In this document: piece by piece, positions 28,367-36,521 of the stretch
Position numbering within the stretch: the stretch's first letter is position 1
How the letters are laid out: the number at the start of each line of letters is the position of its first letter
DNA from: Oligosphaera ethanolica
Lineage (GTDB): Bacteria; Verrucomicrobiota; Lentisphaeria; Oligosphaerales; Oligosphaeraceae
Direction: 5' to 3'
Length of the DNA: 64,000 bases
Assembly (NCBI RefSeq): GCF_030814695.1
Contig: NZ_JAUSVL010000001.1
Span: 4,562,227 to 4,626,226 of the forward strand
The notes under the pieces: generated by a model
Databases searched by the model: none
Told to the model about the DNA's origin: nothing
What the model saw: the letters and a program-made list of their open reading frames with translations, nothing else
Program-made: the position numbers and the translations under genes

Positions 28367-29725
28367 CTACGCAACGTCCGGTGCTGATTTTTTTTCCTCC
28401 GCCAGCTCGCTTTGCATTAAACGCACCAGATCGCGCAGGGATGGACGGGTGACCTGGTCGTTTCGCCACCGTTCTCGCGTTGGGAATGCCTCGTTTCGCT
28501 TGTCATCGTAGAGTCGTATGCTTGCCAGAAGCAAAGCGGCATAGCAAGCCGAGATGAAAGCGGGCACTTTAGCTACTGAATCTTTGTTCCACACCTGGGC
28601 TTTGCCAATGCCAAGTATTGCTTTCTGGTCTCGAAAGCTGACTTCGATCTCCCAGCGAAGCAAGTAAGCCCTTATAGCCTGTTCGATCGTGATCTTGTTT
28701 ATGGCACCGGTTACGACCAGGAAGGCAGGCTGCCGATAGAGAGTGCGCCCATTCTTGGTCAGACGATAGGGAAAAGGCTTAATGACTATGAGATTACAGG
28801 GCTGATCGTGGGTCGCACCCGGCCACCTGACGTTTTGGACGCACTTGTAATGCACGGCAAGTTTACGTCCGTGCTTGAATACCTCCATGGTCCGCGTTGC
28901 GTAGTTGTCGCTGGCAAGAATATCCTTGGGTGAAGGCAGACGTTGGCCGTACTTGCGATTGCCTTTGCGTTGTTCGGGGCAAAGAGGCTCGACAAAGACC
29001 GTGTCCTTCCTCGCTCGCGCGACGATCACGGTGTTGTGAGGAGGATCAGTCAGGAAACAGCTGTTGGCAAAACTGCCGTCGGCGCTTTGGATAAGGACAC
29101 GGTCGTAACCGCCAGGTATTGCGTCGATTGCCCCACGAAGGGAAAAAAGCTGCTGGCGACCGCGCACACTCATGTTGTGCTTTTTCTTCTCTTCCTTCAG
29201 TATCTGTTCCTCCTCCGGACTTGTCACTTTTCCAGCCTTGACCGGTGGTGCGTGTCTGAACGCCACGGGTACGGCTCGACTGGAGTTGGGATCAGAGCCG
29301 TGGCACATGATGGTCGTTTCCAGATAGCGCTGGCCAATGACCAGATTGACATGAAACGGGGGGCTGATAGGGTCCCGGGCGTAAGCAGTACCGGGGATTT
29401 TTTTGCCGGTCTTGCGCACGAGCGTATCGTCGATGGCGGAAATGATGGGGTCGTAGACTGGGCAGAGACTGACGGCCTCCTGGATAATGGGCCCGAATAT
29501 GCCTTCACAGTCCCATTTACTCCGGGAGAAAAGTTTATAGAACGCGCTCCAGTGGAACACCATATCTAGAAAGTTAATGGCGCTGGTTATGGTTTTTGGA
29601 TGACTGGCGCCCAAAAGGCCGATGCCTATCGTGACAAATCGCTTTCGTGACCGAACATCCTTGATGCCCACGCTCAGTGTCGCCAAAAAGGCACGCAACC
29701 ACACAAGCAGCGATTTGTTTTCCAT
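28367..29725 (-). CDS. IS701/DDE_5-type transposase
   Basis: A 452-residue DDE transposase. The first Asp lies in SAIDDTLVRKTGKK (D99/D100), the second in IQSADGSFAN (D216) and the Glu in RWEIEVSFRDQK (E361), where the spacing and the RW-x-IE-x2-F motif fit the IS701-like DDE superfamily endonucleases. The frame is intact, so the element may be active. It starts 2 bp after the end of the small HTH gene, implying coupled translation. Confidence 0.9.
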   Translation of the reverse strand: MENKSLLVWLRAFLATLSVGIKDVRSRKRFVTIGIGLLGASHPKTITSAINFLDMVFHWSAFYKLFSRSKWDCEGIFGPIIQEAVSLCPVYDPIISAIDDTLVRKTGKKIPGTAYARDPISPPFHVNLVIGQRYLETTIMCHGSDPNSSRAVPVAFRHAPPVKAGKVTSPEEEQILKEEKKKHNMSVRGRQQLFSLRGAIDAIPGGYDRVLIQSADGSFANSCFLTDPPHNTVIVARARKDTVFVEPLCPEQRKGNRKYGQRLPSPKDILASDNYATRTMEVFKHGRKLAVHYKCVQNVRWPGATHDQPCNLIVIKPFPYRLTKNGRTLYRQPAFLVVTGAINKITIEQAIRAYLLRWEIEVSFRDQKAILGIGKAQVWNKDSVAKVPAFISACYAALLLASIRLYDDKRNEAFPTRERWRNDQVTRPSLRDLVRLMQSELAEEKKSAPDVA

Positions 29726-29727
29726 GG

Positions 29728-30081
29728 TTACTCGTCCTCCTCTTGGTCCAGCAGTGCAAATTCGTTGCGTCCTGTACGCCGGAACGTGTGTCCGTCGAGA
29801 ACCTTCTTGGTCATCGCCGACACGATGGACTCGCGACGCAGCTTCACGCCATGGCGCTTCTGCACGCGGTCAAGGATCTCATTGATGTGAAGAGGCTCCC
29901 CCGCTTCTCGGAGTATATCGCTAACTAGTAACATGTTAGATATTTTTCCGGCTGCCTTTCGGTTCGCTTCCAGGCGACCGTCCAAACCTTTGGCCGAGCG
30001 CAATGCCTTTAGTCCGGATTCAAGCATTGTTTCCAAGACATTACAGAGATCGTTGCTGCTGATTTCTTTTGCCATACCCAT
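29728..30081 (-). CDS. Small winged-helix (HARE-HTH-like) protein carried by the IS
   Basis: A 117-residue protein encoded inside the terminal repeats, immediately upstream of the transposase. Residues ~50-112 (LLVSDILREAGEPLHINEILDRV and FRRTGRNEFALL) match the pattern of HARE-HTH winged-helix domains. The N-terminal half is a charged helix region. An AGGAAAGG site precedes the start; ATG 30075 is an alternative two codons in. It may regulate the transposase or help bind the IS ends, but that is inference. Confidence 0.7.
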   Translation of the reverse strand: MGMAKEISSNDLCNVLETMLESGLKALRSAKGLDGRLEANRKAAGKISNMLLVSDILREAGEPLHINEILDRVQKRHGVKLRRESIVSAMTKKVLDGHTFRRTGRNEFALLDQEEDE

Positions 30082-30205
30082 AGCCTTTCCTTGTTGTGAC
30101 CAGACACGCCAGCATTCAAGCTACGGGTAGCATAATACGGAGTAGGTAGAATGCAAATTCATTTTTAGATTTATTTTTTAACAAAAAAAATTGTCCAAAG
30201 TCCAG

Positions 30206-30240
30206 GGTTCGGCCCTCCGGGCCGAACTTGGCCGATCAGA
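30206..30240. repeat. Right half of the REP-like block separated by the IS
   Basis: Contains TCGGCCCTCCGGGCCGA followed by ACTTGGCCGATC, matching the continuation ACTTGGCGGATC seen in the uninterrupted block near 45571. Confidence 0.8.
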
Positions 30241-30285
30241 CGACTTGCTTTGTCCGGTTCGGGCCGAAAACCACCATCATTCAAT

Positions 30286-32790
30286 TTATTTGCCGGCGGC
30301 GCACTTGAGCAGGCAGCGTTCGACAATGCAGGGGATGCGCTTCTGCAGGGGGTCCATATGCTTCATGGCTTCGACCAGGGCGTCGGCGTTGATTTTTGCC
30401 GGCGGCATGATATTGGTCTGGCTGCCCATGAATTCGGGTCCTTCGGCGCCGACGAGGCCGTAGCGTTTGGCCCAGTCGCAGCGGAGGCTGTCAATGCGTC
30501 CCTGTTTCCAAGTGCGTTCGCCGAGAGTGAACTGCAGATCGTCGCCGCCGATGGCGTTGACGGGGCAGGCCTTGGCGCACTTCATGCACTGTTTGCAGAG
30601 TGGCTTGCCGTTGTCCATGCTGTCGGGCACGAGTTTGGCGTTGGTGACGATGGCGTAGAAGCGCTGGCGTTTGCCGTACTCGCGAGTGAGTGGGTAGCCG
30701 CACCAGCCGATTTCGGCCAGGCCGGCGGCGACGGCGGCAAAGCCGTTGGCGCGCAGATCGACGATTTCGCCGAAGGTATGTGCGACCTTGGAGGCGCTGC
30801 CGTTGAGGTCTTCGGTGGGGACGGCCTGGTAGCCGAACTGGTTGAGCTGGCGGGTCAGTTCAAAGGACAGATTATTGAGCAGCATCCAGGTGCAGTGCTG
30901 AGCGAACATGGAATGCGGGCCGACGGCTTCCGCCGGCGGCTGCTCTGCGCGTTTCATGATGCCTTCCGGCCAGCTGATGCCGATGACCACGACGGACTGC
31001 GCGTCGTCCAGGTAGTCCCACGGGTCTTTGAAGACGGACTCGCGTTGTTCGACAACGGGATCGAAGCGGGTGCCGCCCATGCGTCCTTGCAGGTCCTGCA
31101 CAGACAGCCCGAGGGCCTTCTCGTCCAGGTTGGCGCGGAGCTGCTTCTTGAAGTCCTTGAAGACCTTGGCGGGAGCGACGCCGATCATGTCGGCGCCGTG
31201 GTCGAGGGCGTAGGCCTTGATCTTGCGGGTGATATCTTCCGCGCTGGGCGCCTTGACCTTGACGGAGCCGGCGGGGCCGTTGTCGCGTGGCGTTCCGGGG
31301 ACTTCTTCCAGCGGGGCGTTGGTGATGATGCTGGTGACCAGCTGGCGGTTGCCGTAGGCGTCGGTGATCAGCTCGCCGTTGGCGGCGACTTTGCCGATGC
31401 CGCAGGCCTGCGCCACGTAGTTGTCGGGCAGATAACTCAAGCCGATGGCCAGGTAGCCTTTTTCCTCCAGGTGCCGGGTGACGTCGAGAATGGCGTCCAT
31501 GATCTTTTCCTTCATGGCCGATTCCACCAGTGGTGCGGCTTTGGAGCTGTCGTATTCATTCATGAAGCCAATGCCGGCGACGATGAGGTGATTGGACTTT
31601 TTGTCCTTGTTGACTTTGGGGCGTTGGCCTTCATCGCGCATGCGGCATTCTTCAGGGAAGGAAAAGCCGAAGGAGATGACACGGGTGGCTTCCTTGAGGT
31701 AGTTCGTCGGCTCCATGGAGAGCTTGCCCCATTTTTCATTGAAGGGCATGGGAATCAGGTTGAGCTTGTAGAGCTTCTCGTCGGCGGGGGTGTTGCGGAC
31801 CTTGTCGGCCGAGCAGACGCCGAAGATATCAACGCCCTTGTCGAAGAGGATCTTTTCGACCTCGATGCTGAGTAGTCGTGACACCGGGGAGAGGCCATTG
31901 GGCCATTCGGCGCCATTAAAGTCCCGTTCCAGCCACATGCTGTTGCGTGATGGCACATTGCGGTTGGGATTCTGGCCACGGCTGTAGGCCGGCACGCAGT
32001 TGCGCCAGCAGGGCTCCAGCGAAGCCCCGTAGCCTTCGCGTTGATCAGGCAGCCGGGAGACAATCACGCTCTCATCGACTGTGTCGGGAATGTCGGCGTC
32101 AAAACTGAGCTGGAAACGCTCGGCCCAGGCGCAGCGGCATTTATTCTTGTTCATGTAGGAGAAGATCTTGCCGCCGATGTCCACTTTGGTCGTGCCTTGG
32201 ACTTCTTTGCGCAGGCCGCAGGACGGCGCGCAGGTCTTGACGCAGCGCATGCATTTGTCGCACAGCGACGGGCCGTTGTAAAGCGGATCGGGCTCCAGGT
32301 CGGCTTCAGTGATGATGGTCATGAAACGCTGGCGGGCGCCGTATTCCGGCGTCATCAGCAGGCCGTGAAAGCCAATTTCGCCCAGACCGGCCGCCGCTGC
32401 CGCATGGATGTGCGAGAGATCAGGCGAGAAGGTGATGTCCAAATCCTTGAAGGGACGATAACGCCAGATGGCCGTCTGCGGTATCGGCACGCTGGCAAAG
32501 CCGTAGCCCTCAAGAAACTTCGCGACATTCATGCCAATGCGCTCCAGACGGGAATTCACCGCGGTCACGCAGCTCGCCGGACCCCAGTTGTGAATCGGCT
32601 CGCCACCGAGCTCCCAGGCGCTGTCCGGCGTGTGCACCGCCGCCACAATCACCGACTTCGCCGACGGTAAATGGCCTTGCGGACTGATCCGCAAGGGCGC
32701 GTGCTTGAAGCGCTCAATCGGCGAGATGCCGACCAAATCCGCACCGAGACTCCGACACAAGACTTTGACCTGTTGTGCGCTGATCGTCAT
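30286..32790 (-). CDS. Triple-module QueG/reductive-dehalogenase-like Fe-S protein
   Basis: An 834-residue cytoplasmic protein built from three repeats of one fold. Modules 1 (about 1-290) and 3 (about 515-834) each carry the strand/loop pattern AGLGEIGFHGLLMTPEYG or AGLAEIGWCGYPLTREYG, then a ferredoxin motif: C177, C180, C183, C187 and C732, C735, C738, C742. Further Cys (C-x-W-A at 218-222 and 771-773; C261/C265 and C821/C826/C830) could hold a second cluster. Module 2 (about 303-500) keeps the fold (QACGIGKVAANGELITDAYG) but has no Fe-S motif. Related proteins are QueG, which is cobalamin dependent, and reductive dehalogenases. ATG 32790 has an AAAGGA site. Substrate unknown; dehalogenation is not supported. 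Confidence 0.75.
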   Translation of the reverse strand: MTISAQQVKVLCRSLGADLVGISPIERFKHAPLRISPQGHLPSAKSVIVAAVHTPDSAWELGGEPIHNWGPASCVTAVNSRLERIGMNVAKFLEGYGFASVPIPQTAIWRYRPFKDLDITFSPDLSHIHAAAAAGLGEIGFHGLLMTPEYGARQRFMTIITEADLEPDPLYNGPSLCDKCMRCVKTCAPSCGLRKEVQGTTKVDIGGKIFSYMNKNKCRCAWAERFQLSFDADIPDTVDESVIVSRLPDQREGYGASLEPCWRNCVPAYSRGQNPNRNVPSRNSMWLERDFNGAEWPNGLSPVSRLLSIEVEKILFDKGVDIFGVCSADKVRNTPADEKLYKLNLIPMPFNEKWGKLSMEPTNYLKEATRVISFGFSFPEECRMRDEGQRPKVNKDKKSNHLIVAGIGFMNEYDSSKAAPLVESAMKEKIMDAILDVTRHLEEKGYLAIGLSYLPDNYVAQACGIGKVAANGELITDAYGNRQLVTSIITNAPLEEVPGTPRDNGPAGSVKVKAPSAEDITRKIKAYALDHGADMIGVAPAKVFKDFKKQLRANLDEKALGLSVQDLQGRMGGTRFDPVVEQRESVFKDPWDYLDDAQSVVVIGISWPEGIMKRAEQPPAEAVGPHSMFAQHCTWMLLNNLSFELTRQLNQFGYQAVPTEDLNGSASKVAHTFGEIVDLRANGFAAVAAGLAEIGWCGYPLTREYGKRQRFYAIVTNAKLVPDSMDNGKPLCKQCMKCAKACPVNAIGGDDLQFTLGERTWKQGRIDSLRCDWAKRYGLVGAEGPEFMGSQTNIMPPAKINADALVEAMKHMDPLQKRIPCIVERCLLKCAAGK

Positions 32791-32939
32791 GAGAGGCGTC
32801 CTTTCTGAGAGTTGTGACTGGGGATGGGGAGTGAAAACGCGGGACAAGATAAAACAATAATGTACATAACGAAATAATGCTGTATTTATGGTAACACTGC
32901 AACTGGACGCCGTCAAGTTTATTGGGGGGGGGGAAGTTG

Positions 32940-33013
32940 GGGACGTATGGGACGTATGGGACGTATGGGACGTATGGGACGTAGGGGTATGGGACGATGG
33001 GACGATGGGACGG
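32940..33013. repeat. 9-bp tandem array (GGACGTATG)
   Basis: Four to five perfect head-to-tail copies of GGACGTATG, degenerating into GGACGATGG units. It lies between the divergent Fe-S protein and GntR genes, about 90 bp upstream of the GntR start. Confidence 0.9.
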
Positions 33014-33098
33014 ATTACAGCGGTGATTTTGCGGTGATTTGGGTGGTGATGCTATATTGTGGGGCTTTTAGGTACACCAATCACCATGGGACGCACAC

Positions 33099-34142
33099 AT
33101 GCTTGAGATCTTACAAGACCGGATAGAGTCCGGAGCTTATCCGGCGGGGGAGCGCTTGCCCAGCGAGCGCAAGCTGGCGGATGAATACGGCGTGCCGCAG
33201 AGTCAAGTGCACCGGAAGCTGCAGGAGTTAGTGCGCGATGGCTTTTTGGATTGCTTTCGCGGCAATGGCTACTTTGTGCGCGCGGGCAAACCGCGTACGG
33301 ACAAGGCGCATAAGATTGCGTTTTGCTGGGAGTCGACCAATTCGTTGGCGGTGAACGAGAATTTTTACACCGACCTGCTGGTGGGCATGGCGAGCGAATA
33401 CGCGCTGAGCCTCAATATCTTTTCGGTGCCCGATACTGCAGAAGAGCAGAACGAGCTTTTTCTGCAGTTGATCAATGAGGGCTTCGAGGGCATTTTCTGT
33501 TTTCCGCATTTGCTGCACGAGTATCTGCCGGTGTTCAGCGAACTGCGTAAGTTGGGCATACCATTGATATTCTGGGACTACAGTCCCTTTCCGGGCATAT
33601 TCCCGGCGGTTGGCGTTGACCACTTCAGTTCCTGTTTCACGGCGGCGACGGTATTGTCCGGGCTGGCCATGCCGGTGACCTACATCGGCTATGAAGACGC
33701 CGAGCAGAACGTGTTGAAGTTGAAGGGCTTTGAGGCCGGCTGTGCTTGTCATGGCGTGACTATTGATAACAAGCTGCTGGTGCCCTACCGGCTGGCGCAG
33801 GTCCGGCCATTCCCACAGGACTATTTTGTCGGTCTGGCGCCGCATAAGCTGTACTTCACCGCCACCAGGAACCTCACGGAATTCTTTGTCGGGGCGATGT
33901 TCGACCAGGGATATTTTCCGGGCAAGGACTACCGGCTGCTGGCCGTCGACCGCCTGCAGATCATGGAAGGCAGTACCTTCCAGCTCGATTGCATGATGCG
34001 CGACCGCGCTGCCATCATCCGCAAATTCCTCCTGGAAATGAAAAATTCCGTGGACAGCAACGACTACACCTGCAATGACTACCGCATTGCCATGCGCTAT
34101 ATCAAGGGCAGAAGCCTCCGCGGACACGGCACCGGGGAGTAG
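33099..34142 (+). CDS. GntR/LacI-hybrid transcriptional regulator
   Basis: A 347-residue regulator. The N-terminal GntR winged helix (residues 1-67) includes YPAGERLPSERKLADEYGVPQSQVHRKL. The C-terminal ~270 residues form a periplasmic-binding-protein-like sugar sensor, starting HKIAFCWEST and containing EGIFCFPHLL. This plan is typical of sugar-catabolism repressors. It is transcribed toward the glycyl-radical cluster, separated from it by a repeat array and a strong promoter with an operator-like dyad, so it is the best candidate regulator of that cluster. Confidence 0.85.
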   Translation: MLEILQDRIESGAYPAGERLPSERKLADEYGVPQSQVHRKLQELVRDGFLDCFRGNGYFVRAGKPRTDKAHKIAFCWESTNSLAVNENFYTDLLVGMASEYALSLNIFSVPDTAEEQNELFLQLINEGFEGIFCFPHLLHEYLPVFSELRKLGIPLIFWDYSPFPGIFPAVGVDHFSSCFTAATVLSGLAMPVTYIGYEDAEQNVLKLKGFEAGCACHGVTIDNKLLVPYRLAQVRPFPQDYFVGLAPHKLYFTATRNLTEFFVGAMFDQGYFPGKDYRLLAVDRLQIMEGSTFQLDCMMRDRAAIIRKFLLEMKNSVDSNDYTCNDYRIAMRYIKGRSLRGHGTGE

Positions 34143-34149
34143 GCCCGGT

Positions 34150-34515
34150 CCGATCGACTGTCTTTTATCGCGGACGGATCGGACGGATCGGACCGATCGG
34201 ACCGATCCGAAGACTTGATCAGTCGGATCCGTCGGATCCGTCGGATCTTCTGTCTGTTGTCTTCTTCGCGGACGGATCGGACGGATCGGACGGATCGGAC
34301 CGATCCGATGACTTGATCAGTCCGATCAGTCGGATCAGTCCGATCGACTGTCTTCTTCGCGGAGTTGTCGGGTCTTCTGGCTTCTGTCTTTTGTCTTCTT
34401 CGCGGAGTTGTCGGGTCTTCTGGCTTCTGTCTTTTGTCTTCTTCGCGGACGGATCGGACGGATCGGACGGATCGGACCGATCCGATGACTTGATCAGTCC
34501 GATCGACTGTCTTTT
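34150..34515. repeat. Composite GATC-rich 9-bp repeat array
   Basis: Runs of GGACGGATC alternate with inverted CGATCCGTC-type runs and with two copies of a longer block (about 34331-34384 and 34385-34439, each containing TTCTTCGCGGAGTTGTCGGG). A block of tandem GGACGGATC followed by GATGACTTGATCAGTCCGAT also occurs twice. The sequence has many small palindromes. No open frame of quality is present. Confidence 0.88.
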
Positions 34516-34530
34516 TTTCTCCTTTTGCTA

Positions 34531-34559
34531 TTGCTTTTCGGGGGTTTTGGTGCTATAAT
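34531..34559 (+). promoter_or_regulatory. Sigma70-type promoter of the glycyl-radical cluster
   Basis: TTGCTT (34531-34536), a 17-bp spacer and a perfect TATAAT (34554-34559). Transcription would start near 34566, about 60 bp before the first ATG. Confidence 0.7.
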
Positions 34560-34576
34560 CGATTTAGATATACAAA

Positions 34577-34608
34577 ATCAATTTGATTTGTGAATCATCA
34601 AAATTGAT
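34577..34608. promoter_or_regulatory. Operator-like dyad downstream of the promoter
   Basis: ATCAATTTGAT (34577-34587) and ATCAAAATTGAT (34597-34608) form an imperfect inverted repeat in an AT-rich stretch, placed just after the expected transcription start and ending two bases before the AAGGAG ribosome site. A repressor such as the adjacent GntR protein could bind here. Confidence 0.5.
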
Positions 34609-34625
34609 CCAAGGAGCTATAACTC

Positions 34626-36518
34626 ATGTACAAGTCGGTATTTACGGACGAATTGTCGTTGGATTTTGCGAAGACCATTCCGTATTTGAAAGAATGGGGA
34701 TTGACGTACTGCGATTTACGGGCGCGGATTTTTCAGCGTCCGGTTGAGGGCTTGAGTGACGATCAGCTGCGCGAGGTGAAGGCGCTGTTGGACGCCAATG
34801 GCTTGAAGGTCGGCTGCATCCAGTCGTCGTTGGCGAAAGTGCATTTACCCAATCAGGAGCGTTTGGATGCCGAGATGCACAAGTTGGAGCGGATTATACG
34901 GGCGAGTGAGATATTGGACTGCAAGCTGGTGCGGACCTTCTTTTTCTGGCAGCCGCCAAAGGGCCAGGAGCAGACGGTTGGCGAGCTGGCCGTGCGGCCG
35001 GATGTGCTGGCGCAGGTGATGGAGGTCTTCCGGCCTTTTGCCGAGAAGGCGAAGGCCGCTGGTTTGCGTCTGGCCTTTGAGAACTGCGGCTGCACCAAGG
35101 AAGAGTGTTTCAAGATCATCGACGCTTTTGATGTCCAGGGCTGGGGCTTTGCCTGGGACCCGAAGAACTCCTGGATGACGGACAAGGCTGAGCGCGACAA
35201 GGACCTCAATGCCTACCTGAAGCGCCTGGCGGAGCGCGCCATATGCGTGCACGTCAAATCCACGGGCAGCATCTGGTTTGAGGACGGCGCATTCGAGGCC
35301 GTTCCTTACGCGAAGATCTTCAAAGCGCTGGAGGCTGCGGGCTTTGATGGCCCGGTGAGTCTAGAAACGCACAATTACGACAAGACCATATCGGATGCGG
35401 AAGCGACGAAGCGGGTGTTGGACGTGGTCAACAAGGCCTGGCCCACTGCGGCGGCCGGCGCCCAGCAGGAGTCGTGCTCCATTGACGCGGCGACGCTGGT
35501 GCGGGAATGGGCTGACAACCCGGTGCGTTTTGGCATTGTCGGCCTGGGCATGGGCCATGTGCGGGCGCAGGAAATGGCGAAGACCTCGGGCATCAAGGTG
35601 GTGCAGGTCTGCGACAAGCGCCTGGACCGCTGTCAGCGCACGGCCGAGGCCTGCAAGACCGCCTATACGCAGGACTTCGCCGAGATGCTGGCCAATCCAG
35701 AGATTGAGGCCGTGATGGTGATGAATGAGACCGGCCGCCACGGCGAGCTGGCCATCCAGGCGCTCGAGGCCGGCAAGCACGTGCTGGTCACCAAGCCCTT
35801 GGAGATGACCGTGGCCAAATGCGACCAGATCATTGCTTTGGCCAAGAGCAAGGGGCTGGTGCTGGGCTTGGATCACTGTCGGCGCTTGCGGCCGTCGGTG
35901 CAGTCCTTGCGCGCGGCGGTCGAGAACGGCTACTTCGGCCGGCCGTTGGGGCTGAGCGTCAGCCTCCGGGTCAAACGCGAAATGCCCTATTTCCAGGAGA
36001 ATGGCGGCTGGCGCGGCACGCGCGAGCTCGACGGCGGCGTTCTCTGCAATCAGAGCATTCATCACTTGGACGAAGTGATTTTCATGTTCGGCCTGCCTGA
36101 AGCGGTGTCTTGCCACACCTGGACGCAGAATCACGCCATTGAGATGGAAGACCTCGGTGTGGCGACCTGGCGTTATGCCAATGGCCTGGTCGTGAACATC
36201 TTTGCGACGACCTGCTATCCGCAGGCCACTTGGTACTACCAGATGGAACTGCACGGCACCGACGGCGCCTACATCCACCGCGAAGGCGGCATCGAAAGCA
36301 CGCCGGTGACCAAGTTCTTCAAGAACGGCCAGTGGAGCGACACGGCGCCCTATCCACGGGAGTGCGAGTGGCTTAATTCCATGGATAATTTTGCCAAAGT
36401 GATCCGACAGGGCGGCGATCTGCTGACGGCACCGGCGGACGGCCGGCGGGCTGTGCAGCTGATCAACGCGATGTACGAGTCGGCATACAAGCGCAATGGC
36501 GCGTGGGTGGAGCTCTGA
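34626..36518 (+). CDS. Sugar isomerase/epimerase - Gfo/Idh/MocA oxidoreductase fusion
   Basis: A 630-residue two-enzyme fusion. Residues 1-275 are a xylose-isomerase-like TIM barrel with putative metal ligands in LAFENCG, FAWDPKN, CVHVKS and VSLETHN. Residues ~298-630 are an NAD(P)-dependent dehydrogenase with the Rossmann motif GIVGLGMGH and, near residue 391, TKP in place of the usual EKP. These enzyme types often act in sequence on inositols, hexoses or their keto forms, so the fusion suggests substrate channelling. It heads the cluster: an AAGGAG site and a strong promoter precede it, and the activase gene starts 3 bp after its stop. Confidence 0.88.
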   Translation: MYKSVFTDELSLDFAKTIPYLKEWGLTYCDLRARIFQRPVEGLSDDQLREVKALLDANGLKVGCIQSSLAKVHLPNQERLDAEMHKLERIIRASEILDCKLVRTFFFWQPPKGQEQTVGELAVRPDVLAQVMEVFRPFAEKAKAAGLRLAFENCGCTKEECFKIIDAFDVQGWGFAWDPKNSWMTDKAERDKDLNAYLKRLAERAICVHVKSTGSIWFEDGAFEAVPYAKIFKALEAAGFDGPVSLETHNYDKTISDAEATKRVLDVVNKAWPTAAAGAQQESCSIDAATLVREWADNPVRFGIVGLGMGHVRAQEMAKTSGIKVVQVCDKRLDRCQRTAEACKTAYTQDFAEMLANPEIEAVMVMNETGRHGELAIQALEAGKHVLVTKPLEMTVAKCDQIIALAKSKGLVLGLDHCRRLRPSVQSLRAAVENGYFGRPLGLSVSLRVKREMPYFQENGGWRGTRELDGGVLCNQSIHHLDEVIFMFGLPEAVSCHTWTQNHAIEMEDLGVATWRYANGLVVNIFATTCYPQATWYYQMELHGTDGAYIHREGGIESTPVTKFFKNGQWSDTAPYPRECEWLNSMDNFAKVIRQGGDLLTAPADGRRAVQLINAMYESAYKRNGAWVEL

Positions 36519-36521
36519 GGC

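Larger units (their letters stand above)
28338..30205 (-). mobile_element. Complete 1868-bp insertion sequence with 16-bp perfect terminal inverted repeats
   Basis: Left end CTGGACTTTGGACAAT (28338-28353) and right end ATTGTCCAAAGTCCAG (30190-30205) are perfect inverted repeats. The element carries a DDE transposase gene and a small upstream gene. An exact 23-bp direct repeat flanks it (28315-28337 and 30206-30228). That repeat contains the palindrome TCGGCCCTCCGGGCCGA, so the target was a REP-like hairpin. The empty-site equivalent can be seen at about 45546-45570. Confidence 0.9.

Noticed and set aside
30250..31875. Long plus-strand open frame (541 codons) opposite the Fe-S protein gene
   Set aside because: It is the mirror of a high-GC coding strand; its Val/Gly/Asp/Ala-rich translation has no domain character, while the minus strand shows clear Fe-S motifs.
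30286..32790. Respiratory reductive dehalogenase
   Set aside because: No twin-arginine signal and no membrane anchor gene beside it; the three-module plan differs from RdhA.
32940..34515. Possible CRISPR arrays
   Set aside because: The units are 9 bp, directly adjacent and without unique spacers; no cas genes are present.
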